Shown here piece by piece: positions 1 through 6,512 of a stretch of 14,351 bases of DNA (the first letter of the stretch is position 1; every line of letters begins with the position of its first letter). Both the position numbers and the translations under genes were made by a program. The notes under the pieces were generated by a model. The model worked only from the letters and a program-made list of their open reading frames with translations. It was not told the origin of the DNA and searched no databases. The DNA lies in assembly GCA_964448935.1 (NCBI GenBank), contig CAYVBE010000101.1:1-14351 (forward strand), written 5' to 3'. This stretch comes from CAYVBE01 sp964448935 (lineage in GTDB: Bacteria; Planctomycetota; Brocadiia; SM23-32).

Positions 1-122
1 ACCACGTGGGCGCCGGTCAGGCGGGAGAACACGGCGCTTTTGCCCACGTTGGGGTTGCCCATCAGGAGGACCGTCGTCTCCTCGGTGGGCTCGACTTCGC
101 GGCTGGCGGAACTGCAGTTCAT
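1..122 (-). CDS. feoB: FeoB ferrous iron transporter, N-terminus only
   Basis: This is the first 40 codons of an inner-membrane Fe(II) transporter with an N-terminal G domain. Reading the minus strand from the ATG at 122, residues 22-29 are GNPNVGKS, the G1/P-loop, followed by AVFSRLTGAHV, which matches the usual FeoB continuation (FN.LTG). The start is preceded by a good ribosome binding site (GAGGA, about 4 bases upstream). The gene begins 6 bases after the feoA stop, so the two are surely co-transcribed with fur. The G2-G5 motifs, the membrane domain and the C-terminus lie outside the window. The P-loop alone would only say GTPase; the adjacent feoA and fur make FeoB the clear choice. The first 16 residues are polar and are not a signal peptide, as expected for a cytoplasmic G domain. 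Confidence 0.88.
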   Translation of the reverse strand, partial: MNCSSASREVEPTEETTVLLMGNPNVGKSAVFSRLTGAHV

Positions 123-128
123 GCTTCC

Positions 129-359
129 TCACACCGTCCTGACTCTGACCCTGCGGGCGATGCCCCGGCCCATGGCAACCTGGCGGCCGTCTATGAGGAC
201 CGTCACGGGCCCGGCCATCAGCTGCGAGCTTACTTTCTGGACCACCTTGCCCGGGCGCAACCCCATGGCATCCAGCTTGCGCCGCATTCCCAGGCCGCCG
301 TTCAGCTCGACCACCACGCCCTTGCCGCCCGTCGGCAGCGTTGCCAGGTCAGTCTCCAT
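129..359 (-). CDS. feoA: FeoA, small SH3-like partner of FeoB
   Basis: A 76-residue cytoplasmic protein of the FeoA family, which supports Fe(II) uptake by FeoB. The pattern seen is a glycine-rich strand, then RRKLDAMGLRPGKVV, then a GPVTVLIDGRQVAMGRGIARRV block, the typical FeoA SH3-like fold at its normal length of about 75 residues. The reading frame is open further upstream (to 410), but the ATG at 359 is preferred: GGAGG sits 5 bases before it, and it gives the family length. This start lies inside the end of fur, so fur and feoA overlap by 11 bases, suggesting translational coupling. It is the middle gene of fur-feoA-feoB. Confidence 0.92.
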   Translation of the reverse strand: METDLATLPTGGKGVVVELNGGLGMRRKLDAMGLRPGKVVQKVSSQLMAGPVTVLIDGRQVAMGRGIARRVRVRTV

Positions 360-855
360 TCTCGCCTCCATCGTGCGCCCTCGCCGCGCGGCATTCCGCG
401 CATACACCACGGATGCCCATGCGATGATCCAAGGCTCGAAAGTCGTGCTCGCGGCAGATCTTGCGCTGAAGCTCCTCGATCCGCCCGTCGTAGAACTCGA
501 TCACCTTCCCGCACTCCACGCACACCATATGGTCGTGGTGCGGGTGGCCGTACACCGTCTCGTAGTGGGTCCGCCCGCTGCAGCGGAGCACCTCCTTGAC
601 CAGCCCCGCCTCCAGCAGCAGCGCCAGCGTGCGATAAACGGTGGCCAGGGAGACCTGCTCCCCGTCCTCCACCAGCCGCCGGTGCAGCCCTTCCGCGTCG
701 AAGTGCGCAGGCTGCTCCAGCACGCGCGCCAGGATATCACGCCTCTGCTCCGTGAACCGGAGCCCCTCGCGGGCCAGGAAGCTCTGAAAGGTCCACAGCG
801 CGGCCTCCAGTCGCGCGCCCTGTTCGACCTCGGCTGTTTCGTTATTGAGACTCAT
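349..855 (-). CDS. fur: Fur-family ferric uptake regulator
   Basis: A 168-residue metal-dependent DNA-binding repressor. The winged helix covers about residues 20-90, with the recognition helix in SLATVYRTLALLLEAGLV (69-86). The dimerisation/metal domain has HPHHDH (104-109), a CVEC pair (C112, C115) and a second CAEC pair (C152, C155), the standard histidine cluster and structural zinc site of Fur. The frame is open to 1086, but the upstream part is low-quality Arg/Pro-rich sequence. The ATG at 855 gives the family length and is the only Met before the domain. No Shine-Dalgarno precedes it; a -10 box TATACT lies only about 11 bases upstream, so the mRNA may be leaderless. A Fur-like palindrome covers the start codon, suggesting autoregulation. 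Zur or PerR cannot be excluded by sequence alone, but feoA and feoB directly downstream favour Fur. Confidence 0.9.
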   Translation of the reverse strand: MSLNNETAEVEQGARLEAALWTFQSFLAREGLRFTEQRRDILARVLEQPAHFDAEGLHRRLVEDGEQVSLATVYRTLALLLEAGLVKEVLRCSGRTHYETVYGHPHHDHMVCVECGKVIEFYDGRIEELQRKICREHDFRALDHRMGIRGVCAECRAARAHDGGENGD

Positions 856-864
856 TATCAATAA
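842..864. promoter_or_regulatory. Candidate Fur box on the fur start codon
   Basis: The exact inverted repeat TTATTGA / TCAATAA (842-848 and 858-864, 9-base spacer) encloses a 7-1-7 element at 846-860. Read on the minus strand, that element is TGATAAT-G-AGTCTCA, close to the Fur consensus TGATAAT-n-ATTATCA (one half perfect, the other 5 of 7). It covers the predicted transcript start and the ATG, so bound Fur would block initiation. Confidence 0.65.
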
Positions 865-866
865 GC

Positions 867-895
867 AGTATACCGCTTGCCCCAGCCCCGCGCAA
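867..895 (-). promoter_or_regulatory. Promoter of fur-feoA-feoB
   Basis: On the minus strand, TATACT (872-867) is a good -10 box. TTGCGC (895-890) lies 17 bases upstream as a weak -35. The predicted transcript start is near 860, only a few bases from the fur ATG at 855. Confidence 0.6.
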
Positions 896-1085
896 GCGAC
901 GGCCGGGGGAAAGGGGAGCGGAGAGCATACACGAGGGAAGACGGAGAGGCAACGTGCGGCGGAAAACAAATCGGCTCCGTGGCGCTGCCGCGCCTGCCGC
1001 CTGAGGCCTCCGGCCTGATGCCGCTGTTCTTTGGAGGGACGCGCCCCGTCGCGTCTGTCTCCGGCGGCCGTCGGTCGGCACGACA

Positions 1086-1114
1086 TTGACAGATCTCGGC
1101 CGGCGGTTTAGCCT
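1086..1114 (+). promoter_or_regulatory. Promoter of plus-strand sulfatase
   Basis: A perfect -35 TTGACA (1086-1091), a 17-base spacer and a partial -10 TAGCCT (1109-1114, conserved TA...T) lie about 55 bases before the chosen sulfatase start. The leader would be about 50 bases long. Confidence 0.55.
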
Positions 1115-1168
1115 GAGCGAGATATGGACTCACGCTATCATCCCCAGGCATCAAGGAGGCCCTGCAAC

Positions 1169-2482
1169 ATGCCCGACAGACCGAATATCATCATGATGAC
1201 CTGCCACGACCTGGGCCGGCACCTCGGGTGCTACGGAGTGGACACCGTCCACTCGCCGGCCATTGACGGGCTGGCCGCTGAGGGTTGCCGCGTGGAGAAT
1301 TACTTTGCCACCTCGCCCACCTGCAGCCCCAGCCGCGGCTGCATGCTCACCGGCCGCTACCCGCAGGCCAACGGCCTGATGGGCCTGACGCACTCGCCCT
1401 GGTGGTGGCGGCTGAACCGGGACGAGCGCCACCTGGCCTCCGTGCTGGGGGACAGCGGCTATCGGACGACTCTGATCGGGTTCCAGCACGTGACCCGCGG
1501 GGACCCGCACACCCTCGGTTACGCCGATTACCTGCCCGGGGGCAACTACGCGGAGGACAAAGCGGAAACGGCCGCGCGATACCTGGAGGAATGGGATGAG
1601 GACCGGGGACCGCTCTTCCTCAAGATCGGCTTCACGGAGGTACACCGCCCCTTCGACAAGGACCCGGTGGAGCCCGACCGCGAGAAAGGCGTTTACGTCC
1701 CCGAATTTCTGGCCGACACCGACATGATGCGGGACGACCTGGCCTGGTTCCAGGGAATCATCCGCTACATGGACCGCGCCGTGGGGCGGGTGCTGAACGC
1801 TGTAGAGCGGGCGGGCATGGCGGAGGACGCCATCGTCATCTTCACCTCCGACCACGGCATGCCCTACATCGGCGCCAAGTGGACGCTCTTCGATCCGGGC
1901 ATCACCATCCCGCTGGTCGCCCGCTGGCCGGCGGGCGGCATCGGCAGCGGCAGAGTTATTACCCGGATGATGAGCAACGTGGACTTCATGCCCACGCTGC
2001 TGGACCTGGCCGACGTGCCGGAGCCCGAAAACCTGCAGGGCCGCAGCGGCGCCGCGCTGCTGAGGGGCGAGTCCGAGGAGCCGATCCGCGACGCCGTCTT
2101 TGCCGAGCACCAGGCCCACGCGCTGCGCGACAACACCTCGCGCTGCATCCGCACCGGGCGCTACAAGCTGATCCGCAACTTCGATCCCGGCCGGACCATC
2201 CTGAAGCCCATTGACGTGGACCCGCAGGCGGTGGCCGAGCACGTGGAGCGCCCGCGCCGGAACGGCACCCGCCCGTTCGGGCAGCTTTTCGACCTGCGGG
2301 AGGACCCCTGGGAGGAACGCGACCTGTCCGGGGACCCGGAATACGCCGAGGTCTTCCGCGACCTTTCGGACCGGCTGTGGCGGTGGATGGAGGAGGTGGG
2401 AGACCCCGTGCTGGACGGCCCGATCGTGACGCCCTACTACGACCGCGCCATGGAGGACTACAGGCGTTACCACGCCGACTGA
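1169..2482 (+). CDS. Type I sulfatase, heparan N-sulfatase-like
   Basis: A 437-residue member of the formylglycine-dependent sulfatase family (alkaline phosphatase superfamily), expected to hydrolyse a sulfate ester or sulfamate on a glycan. The signature C52-S-P-S-R56 followed by MLTGR is the site where the cysteine is oxidised to formylglycine. D228-H229 (SDHGMP) and K237 (GAKW) fit the later metal and sulfate-binding residues. The usual first metal pair Asp-Asp reads His13-Asp14 (CHDLG), as often seen in the N-sulfoglucosamine-sulfohydrolase-like branch. The frame is open from 1124, but the ATG at 1169 has AAGGAGG 9 bases upstream and starts exactly at the sulfatase core. No signal peptide is visible, so it is either cytoplasmic or misassigned at its N-terminus. 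Its last 16 bases overlap the convergent sulfatase. The substrate cannot be told from sequence. Confidence 0.88.
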   Translation: MPDRPNIIMMTCHDLGRHLGCYGVDTVHSPAIDGLAAEGCRVENYFATSPTCSPSRGCMLTGRYPQANGLMGLTHSPWWWRLNRDERHLASVLGDSGYRTTLIGFQHVTRGDPHTLGYADYLPGGNYAEDKAETAARYLEEWDEDRGPLFLKIGFTEVHRPFDKDPVEPDREKGVYVPEFLADTDMMRDDLAWFQGIIRYMDRAVGRVLNAVERAGMAEDAIVIFTSDHGMPYIGAKWTLFDPGITIPLVARWPAGGIGSGRVITRMMSNVDFMPTLLDLADVPEPENLQGRSGAALLRGESEEPIRDAVFAEHQAHALRDNTSRCIRTGRYKLIRNFDPGRTILKPIDVDPQAVAEHVERPRRNGTRPFGQLFDLREDPWEERDLSGDPEYAEVFRDLSDRLWRWMEEVGDPVLDGPIVTPYYDRAMEDYRRYHAD

Positions 2483-3738
2483 GGCGCCGGCCGGGGCACT
2501 TCACCCTCCAGAAGCGGGTCGCCGGTGCGGCGCATCCAGTCCTCCAGGCGACGGCTCAGTTCTTCCCGCACATCGGAGTACGCCGGGTTCTCAATCAGGT
2601 TGTTCTGCTCCTGCGGGTCGAAGAGCAGGTCGTACAGCTCCTCGCCCCCCGGCTTCCCGTCTTCGTGGCCCCATTGTCGGTAAACCCCCGGCGCAGGGCC
2701 GTCGCCGCCGTACAGGGTGGGACGCGGCCCGAGCGAGCGTATGAGCCTGTAACGCTCCATGCGGACGGACCGCAAGGGGCAGAGTTCCACGTGCCAGGTC
2801 TGCTCGGAGAAGACCGCCTCTCGCACCGAATCGGCCTCGCCGCGCACTAACGGCAGCAGCGAGCATCCCTCGAGCCAGTCCGGCGGCTCGATCTCCATCA
2901 GGTCGCAGAGCGTGGGAAAGACGTCAATCTGGCTGACCAGCGGGTCGAGGACCTGCCCGCCGTCGAAGCCGCCCGGTCCGCGCATGATCAGATAAACGCC
3001 CGTGCCCCCTTCGCGCAGCGTACACTTGAAGCCGGGGAACGGTATCCCGTGGTCCGTGGTGGCAATGACCAGAGTGTTGTCCGCCAGGCCCTGCTCTTCC
3101 AGCGTCCGCAGGATGCTGCCCACGGCGCCGTCCAGCTCCCGGGCCGATTCGGCGAAATCCGCGAAGTCCCCGCGCACCGTCGGGTGATCCGACAGAGGCG
3201 CCGGCGGGCGCACGTACCGGCCGTCCCCGCGGGGCGCATCCCGGTGGAAGAACTGGTGCGGCGCCAGCCGGTGTGTCTGGATGATGCCCACCGACAGGAA
3301 CCAGGGCCGGTCCGGGGGATCGCGCAGGAACTCCGTGGCCGGACCGCGGACCTGGTGCGCCAGAGAATCGTTCCCACCGCCCCAGACGCTGTCGTATCCG
3401 ATCTCCTCCGCCCGCGGCCAGTTGATGACGTGCTGGAAACCGACCAGCGCGGAGTAGTAGCCGGCCTGCTCCCGGAGCGTGTACAGCAGGTGGCGGCGGT
3501 AATCGTTCAGGGACCATCCGCGATGGGCCAGGCCGAACATGCCAGCCTGGTGGGGGTGCTGCCCGGTCAGCAGCCCCGCCCGGCTGGGCGAACACGAGGG
3601 CGCGACGCTGAAGGCGCGGCGGAACAGCACGCCGTCCTGAGCCAGGCGCTGGAAGTTGGGCGTGGGAACGTCATAGCCGTAGGGGCGAATGCAGCGGCCT
3701 GTGTCGTGCGAGTGGATGTAGAGGATGTTGGGGCGCAT
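2467..3738 (-). CDS. Type I sulfatase, second paralogue
   Basis: A 423-residue formylglycine sulfatase related to the convergent one; both carry CSPSR and a GFQHV motif at matching places. Residues seen are H11-D12 (SHDTGR) at the first metal site, C49-S-P-S-R53 then LLTGQ for formylglycine formation, D229-H230 (TTDHGIPF), and K238 in GFKCT. The ATG at 3738 has GGAG 7 bases upstream and starts the conserved fold (RPNILYIHSHD). A TTG further upstream at 3771 overlaps the preceding gene and is less likely. There is no signal peptide. It starts 22 bases after the stop of the zinc-ribbon membrane protein gene and is probably its operon partner. It may desulfate a different position or linkage from its paralogue; this is inference. 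Confidence 0.88.
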   Translation of the reverse strand: MRPNILYIHSHDTGRCIRPYGYDVPTPNFQRLAQDGVLFRRAFSVAPSCSPSRAGLLTGQHPHQAGMFGLAHRGWSLNDYRRHLLYTLREQAGYYSALVGFQHVINWPRAEEIGYDSVWGGGNDSLAHQVRGPATEFLRDPPDRPWFLSVGIIQTHRLAPHQFFHRDAPRGDGRYVRPPAPLSDHPTVRGDFADFAESARELDGAVGSILRTLEEQGLADNTLVIATTDHGIPFPGFKCTLREGGTGVYLIMRGPGGFDGGQVLDPLVSQIDVFPTLCDLMEIEPPDWLEGCSLLPLVRGEADSVREAVFSEQTWHVELCPLRSVRMERYRLIRSLGPRPTLYGGDGPAPGVYRQWGHEDGKPGGEELYDLLFDPQEQNNLIENPAYSDVREELSRRLEDWMRRTGDPLLEGEVPRPAPQSAW

Positions 3739-3760
3739 GGGCAATCTCCGCGGGGGTTCG

Positions 3761-4603
3761 TTAAGGGGCAATCATGTGGGCGAAAAAGTGGCCGCAATAG
3801 GTGACGACCAGGCTCAGCAGGAAGCCCTTGCCACACCCCGCGTCGAACAGGGGCACCATGACCAGGCCGTGACCGAGGAACAGCAGCAGCATATACCACG
3901 TCCGGATCAGGCTTCCGACGTCGCCGATCAGTCCGCCGCGACCGGCGCCGATGACAGCCAGCATAAGCACCAGCGCGACCGGCATCAGCACCACCATGGC
4001 GGCCACGCGCAGTGCCACCATGCCTTCCACCACGCCCAGCGCGCCGGGACGGTCCACGGGGTCCGGCTGGAACCCCACGCACAGGAGCCAGAAGAAACCC
4101 GTGGCGGCGCCGAGTTCGACGAAGAGGGAGACGAAATTCCGCACGAATTCGCTCAGAAAGCTGCCGTATGTGCCCGGCTCCGCTGCAACCAGGTAGCTCC
4201 GCGCGGCCGCCCCCAGGAAAGCCAGCGCCACGAAGGCCACGGCGAGCTGCTTCATGAGCGCCGGGGACTTGATACCGCGCCGGAGCCAGTCCAGCGCCTC
4301 CTCCGGCTCGGAGTAGCCCAGCCTGGCGACCGCCAGCAGGTTCGTCGGTGCCTCCTGTTCCTGCTCCCCCGTCGGCTCCGCCTCTGGCTCCTCCGCCTCC
4401 CGACTCGGAGGCGGGACCGGTTCGGGTTCGGGCTCCGGCTCGGTCTCGTCCGGCACGGGCTCGTCTATGGCCAGCTCTTCCTCGTCCAGCCAGGCCAGCC
4501 AGTCGGGGCCGGAGCGCACGGTGCGGCCACACTCGGGGCACTCCACCTCGGACTCCCCCGGGGGCAGCTCCACGCTTTCGCCGCATTCACATTCAACTCT
4601 CAT
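3761..4603 (-). CDS. Zinc-ribbon, Pro/Glu-rich, five-helix membrane protein of unknown function
   Basis: A 280-residue protein I cannot assign to a named family. An N-terminal zinc-ribbon-like knuckle has C5-x-C7 and C22-x-x-C25 (CECG ... CPECG). An acidic proline/glutamate-rich linker follows (about 43-86, with EPEP repeats), then a short conserved-looking helix (GYSEPEEALDWLRRG, 96-110). The C-terminal half is hydrophobic with about five membrane segments (roughly 115-137, 157-178, 197-220, 235-255, 259-277). This resembles Yip1-type membrane domains behind a zinc ribbon, but that is only a topology likeness. The start at 4603 puts the cysteines at the N-terminus; only a distant GGGG (about 10 bases upstream) could serve as ribosome binding site. 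It precedes the minus-strand sulfatase by 22 bases and has its own promoter. Confidence 0.72.
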   Translation of the reverse strand: MRVECECGESVELPPGESEVECPECGRTVRSGPDWLAWLDEEELAIDEPVPDETEPEPEPEPVPPPSREAEEPEAEPTGEQEQEAPTNLLAVARLGYSEPEEALDWLRRGIKSPALMKQLAVAFVALAFLGAAARSYLVAAEPGTYGSFLSEFVRNFVSLFVELGAATGFFWLLCVGFQPDPVDRPGALGVVEGMVALRVAAMVVLMPVALVLMLAVIGAGRGGLIGDVGSLIRTWYMLLLFLGHGLVMVPLFDAGCGKGFLLSLVVTYCGHFFAHMIAP

Positions 4604-4628
4604 CCGCGATGCGCCCCACCAAAACCAG

Positions 4629-4657
4629 GCACAAGACGCTTGCACAAGACGCTTGTG
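4629..4657. repeat. Perfect tandem 13-base repeat in a leader
   Basis: GCACAAGACGCTT occurs twice head to tail (4629-4641 and 4642-4654) with no mismatch. The second copy with its flank forms the inverted repeat CACAAG-ACG-CTTGTG (4643-4657). It lies just downstream of the predicted transcript start of the zinc-ribbon gene. Confidence 0.85.
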
Positions 4658-4673
4658 GGAGACGGTCCAACCC

Positions 4674-4702
4674 ATGATATCCGCTCGGAGGTTCTCGCTC
4701 AA
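4674..4702 (-). promoter_or_regulatory. Promoter of zinc-ribbon protein / sulfatase unit
   Basis: On the minus strand, -35 TTGAGC (4702-4697), a 17-base spacer and -10 TATCAT (4679-4674, 5 of 6 to consensus) are seen. The start of transcription would be near 4667, giving a leader of about 64 bases that contains the tandem repeat. Confidence 0.55.
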
Positions 4703-4713
4703 AGTGCCCGGAG

Positions 4714-4731
4714 CTCTGCACGGAGGCAGAG
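4714..4731. repeat. Inverted repeat upstream of the zinc-ribbon promoter
   Basis: CTCTGC (4714-4719) and GCAGAG (4726-4731) are exact complements around a 6-base loop. They are extended outward by GGA/TCC with one bulged base. It lies between the porin terminator hairpin and the -35 box; its role is unknown. Confidence 0.45.
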
Positions 4732-4743
4732 TCCGTACGCAGA

Positions 4744-4777
4744 AGGGGCCGGAAGGCGCTACGGCCTTCCGACCCCT
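4744..4777 (-). terminator. Hairpin after the porin gene
   Basis: A 14-position stem (4744-4757 with 4764-4777) has one C/A mismatch and a 6-base loop. It begins 28 bases past the porin stop. The stem is long and GC-rich, but no clear U-run follows in the minus direction, so it may be a terminator of the U-poor kind or a 3'-end stabiliser. Confidence 0.6.
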
Positions 4778-4805
4778 GTGACAGGCTTGCGCCGGGCATG
4801 GCACC

Positions 4806-6269
4806 TCAGAACTTAAAGGTTACCTGCCAACGCAGGAAGAAAGCTTCGTCTGTGTCATCAATGTAGAAATCCTCCGGGTGGAAATACTCGGCCCAGAGGT
4901 GGCCACTCAGGTATTTGCTGAACTGGCGTGTCAGCACAGCGGTTAACAAGTGTCCTCGTTTGAGGCCATTGCTGAAGATGGGACCGCCGCCCAGTGGGGC
5001 GTTCTCATTGGCCCGCAGAAAGCTGTAATCCACGTCCAGGCAAGTATCCCTGTTCGGATGGACACTGCCCCCAAAGGTGAAACGGTGCAGGTTGGAGTAC
5101 CATCCCGGATAGCCGTTCTCCATTATCCAGGAGTAGACGTACAGCTCACTCCAGTGCGGCCAGCGGGCAAGGACGGGGTCCCAGATTTCGACGCGCCGGC
5201 TGCCGGGATCGTCGCCGGACAAAAACTCATACGCCGCGTGGATACGGGGAGACCATTTCGCGTCGGCAAAAGTGTATCCCAGATCGCTGGAGAATCCGAT
5301 CGCCTTGAGCGTCTGGGAGCCGGGCCGGCCCCAGCCCACATAATCGCCCCACTGACCGGCCACCTCTGCGTAGTAGTCAATGCCATCATTGGGAGCCTTT
5401 TCGATGGCGGTGCCCAGGGTGTGAACATGTCGGGCAGATCCGCCGTCCACCCAGTCTTCATCCTTATACAGATAGTACGCATGCAGTTCATGAGACTCGA
5501 CCTGCTTGTTGACCAGATACGCGCCCAGTACCGTGGCGTCGAACTCGCTCACAAGGGAGTCGGAATCATTGAGGGGATGAACCCGTGACTGGCGCCCCTT
5601 GTTGTTAATGTAGAACAGGTCCAGGATTGACTCGCACTCGTCCATGTGTAGCCGGGCGCGAATTGCATCGCTGTAAATAGTACGCGAACCGTCCAGGGGA
5701 GTGCCGTCCAGAATTACAAACCCCGGGTGCGCCGCCGGGCCGTAAACCATGTCCTGACGACCCACCCTCAGCGATATTGGCATTCCGTCGACACGGTTCC
5801 AGTCAAAGTAGAGATTATCCAGAATCACTTCGTCCCAGGTCGGGGATTGCTCGGGCTCTATAAAGGGCCGTGGCTCGGCTGTGATTCGCACGTAAACGTT
5901 GAAGCCGTTCGGTTTGTCCAGCGCCTCGTCCACGCCGAAGGGGCCGAATCTGGCCCACAAACGCGGGCGGATACGGAAGAAATGAAGCGTGTCATCCATC
6001 TCGTTCAGCAGGTCGATGGCGTTCTCTATGAAGACCTGCCGCAACCTGAGGTCGCCGCCGATTTCCACCCAGGGTGCCGGATGTTTCACCCTTTCCAGGG
6101 CAGTGCGGAAGTGCTGTCGGTCAGGGGGCAGATCAACAACTGCCTCCTCGTCCAGAATGACCGGTCCAGTTCCGCCAACCGCTGATCCGGTCTCCTCGGC
6201 AGCCGCCACCACTCCCAAACCACACACCGCCAACGTCAGCAAAAAGGCCACCGCTTTTCTGAGAACCAC
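4806..6269 (-). CDS. Alginate-export-type outer membrane porin
   Basis: A 487-residue beta-barrel porin resembling the alginate export (AlgE-like) family. A signal peptide is visible at the start (RKAVAFLLTLAVCGLGVVAAAEE, shown here in part: hydrophobic about 6-20, likely cut after AAA). After a short spacer come EIGGDLRLRQ, FRIRPRLWARFG, NLYFDWNR and LRVGRQDMVYG, the alternating aromatic/charged strands typical of that family. Strand-like segments continue to a C-terminal WQVTFKF ending in Phe, the barrel-assembly signal. The frame is open much further upstream, but the GTG at 6269 has GGAGG 6 bases before it and directly precedes the signal peptide. It is transcribed away from the symporter genes and likely serves as the outer membrane channel for the same solute. 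The substrate is unknown; the family name does not prove alginate. Confidence 0.8.
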   Translation of the reverse strand: MVLRKAVAFLLTLAVCGLGVVAAAEETGSAVGGTGPVILDEEAVVDLPPDRQHFRTALERVKHPAPWVEIGGDLRLRQVFIENAIDLLNEMDDTLHFFRIRPRLWARFGPFGVDEALDKPNGFNVYVRITAEPRPFIEPEQSPTWDEVILDNLYFDWNRVDGMPISLRVGRQDMVYGPAAHPGFVILDGTPLDGSRTIYSDAIRARLHMDECESILDLFYINNKGRQSRVHPLNDSDSLVSEFDATVLGAYLVNKQVESHELHAYYLYKDEDWVDGGSARHVHTLGTAIEKAPNDGIDYYAEVAGQWGDYVGWGRPGSQTLKAIGFSSDLGYTFADAKWSPRIHAAYEFLSGDDPGSRRVEIWDPVLARWPHWSELYVYSWIMENGYPGWYSNLHRFTFGGSVHPNRDTCLDVDYSFLRANENAPLGGGPIFSNGLKRGHLLTAVLTRQFSKYLSGHLWAEYFHPEDFYIDDTDEAFFLRWQVTFKF

Positions 6270-6364
6270 CGGTGTCCTCCCTCCGAAACAAAGAAACGGA
6301 ACAGCGCAACACGGATCGAAAACAAACGTGCCATCTTCAACGGGAACATACCAGAGTGGGGGGG

Positions 6365-6394
6365 ATTTTAAAGGAGGGGGAGACCGTATTGCAA
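6365..6394 (-). promoter_or_regulatory. Promoter of the porin gene
   Basis: On the minus strand, -35 TTGCAA (6394-6389), an 18-base spacer and -10 TAAAAT (6370-6365, 5 of 6 to consensus). Transcription would begin near 6358, leaving a leader of about 90 bases before the GTG at 6269. Confidence 0.6.
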
Positions 6395-6396
6395 GT

Positions 6397-6412
6397 GCTT
6401 TGCCAGCTTTGC
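6397..6412. repeat. Direct repeats between divergent promoters
   Basis: GCTTTGC occurs at 6397-6403 and 6406-6412, a 9-base period, just upstream of the porin -35 and between the two divergent promoters. It is a possible operator half-site pair; no known regulator motif was recognised. Confidence 0.4.
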
Positions 6413-6448
6413 ATGTGCATATGGTGAGCGAAATATAGGAGAAAACAC

Positions 6449-6478
6449 TTGACAAAGCGCCCTGTTTACAGGCAGAAT
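6449..6478 (+). promoter_or_regulatory. Promoter of the symporter unit
   Basis: Perfect -35 TTGACA (6449-6454), an 18-base spacer and -10 CAGAAT (6473-6478, 4 of 6 to consensus). The start would be near 6485, about 28 bases before the small accessory gene. Confidence 0.6.
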
Positions 6479-6512
6479 GTCGCCCGCTACGCATCGCGAA
6501 CGGAGGATTGCC

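Larger units (their letters stand above)
856..1168. other. Divergent intergenic region fur / sulfatase
   Basis: This 313-base stretch holds the fur promoter at its left end and the sulfatase promoter (1086-1114) at its right end. The middle (about 900-1080) is GC-rich. Short open frames there have atypical Arg/Gly/Pro-rich translations and no good ribosome binding site. No gene or RNA was recognised in it. Confidence 0.6.

Noticed and set aside
856..1086. N-terminal extension of fur to the full open frame
   Set aside because: The added residues are Arg/Pro/Ala-rich with no Fur homology, and they would place the promoter and Fur-like box inside the coding region.
1151..2473. 440-residue open frame antisense to the plus-strand sulfatase
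   Set aside because: It mirrors the codon pattern of the real gene in high-GC DNA; its translation is rich in Val, Gly, His and Arg with no recognisable domain, while the opposite strand has full sulfatase motifs and a ribosome binding site.
4629..4657. CRISPR array
   Set aside because: The copies are only 13 bases long and directly adjacent, with no spacers.
3725..4816. 363-residue plus-strand frame over the zinc-ribbon gene
   Set aside because: Composition is Arg/Gln/His-rich without pattern. The minus strand here shows paired cysteines, a linker and clear membrane helices.
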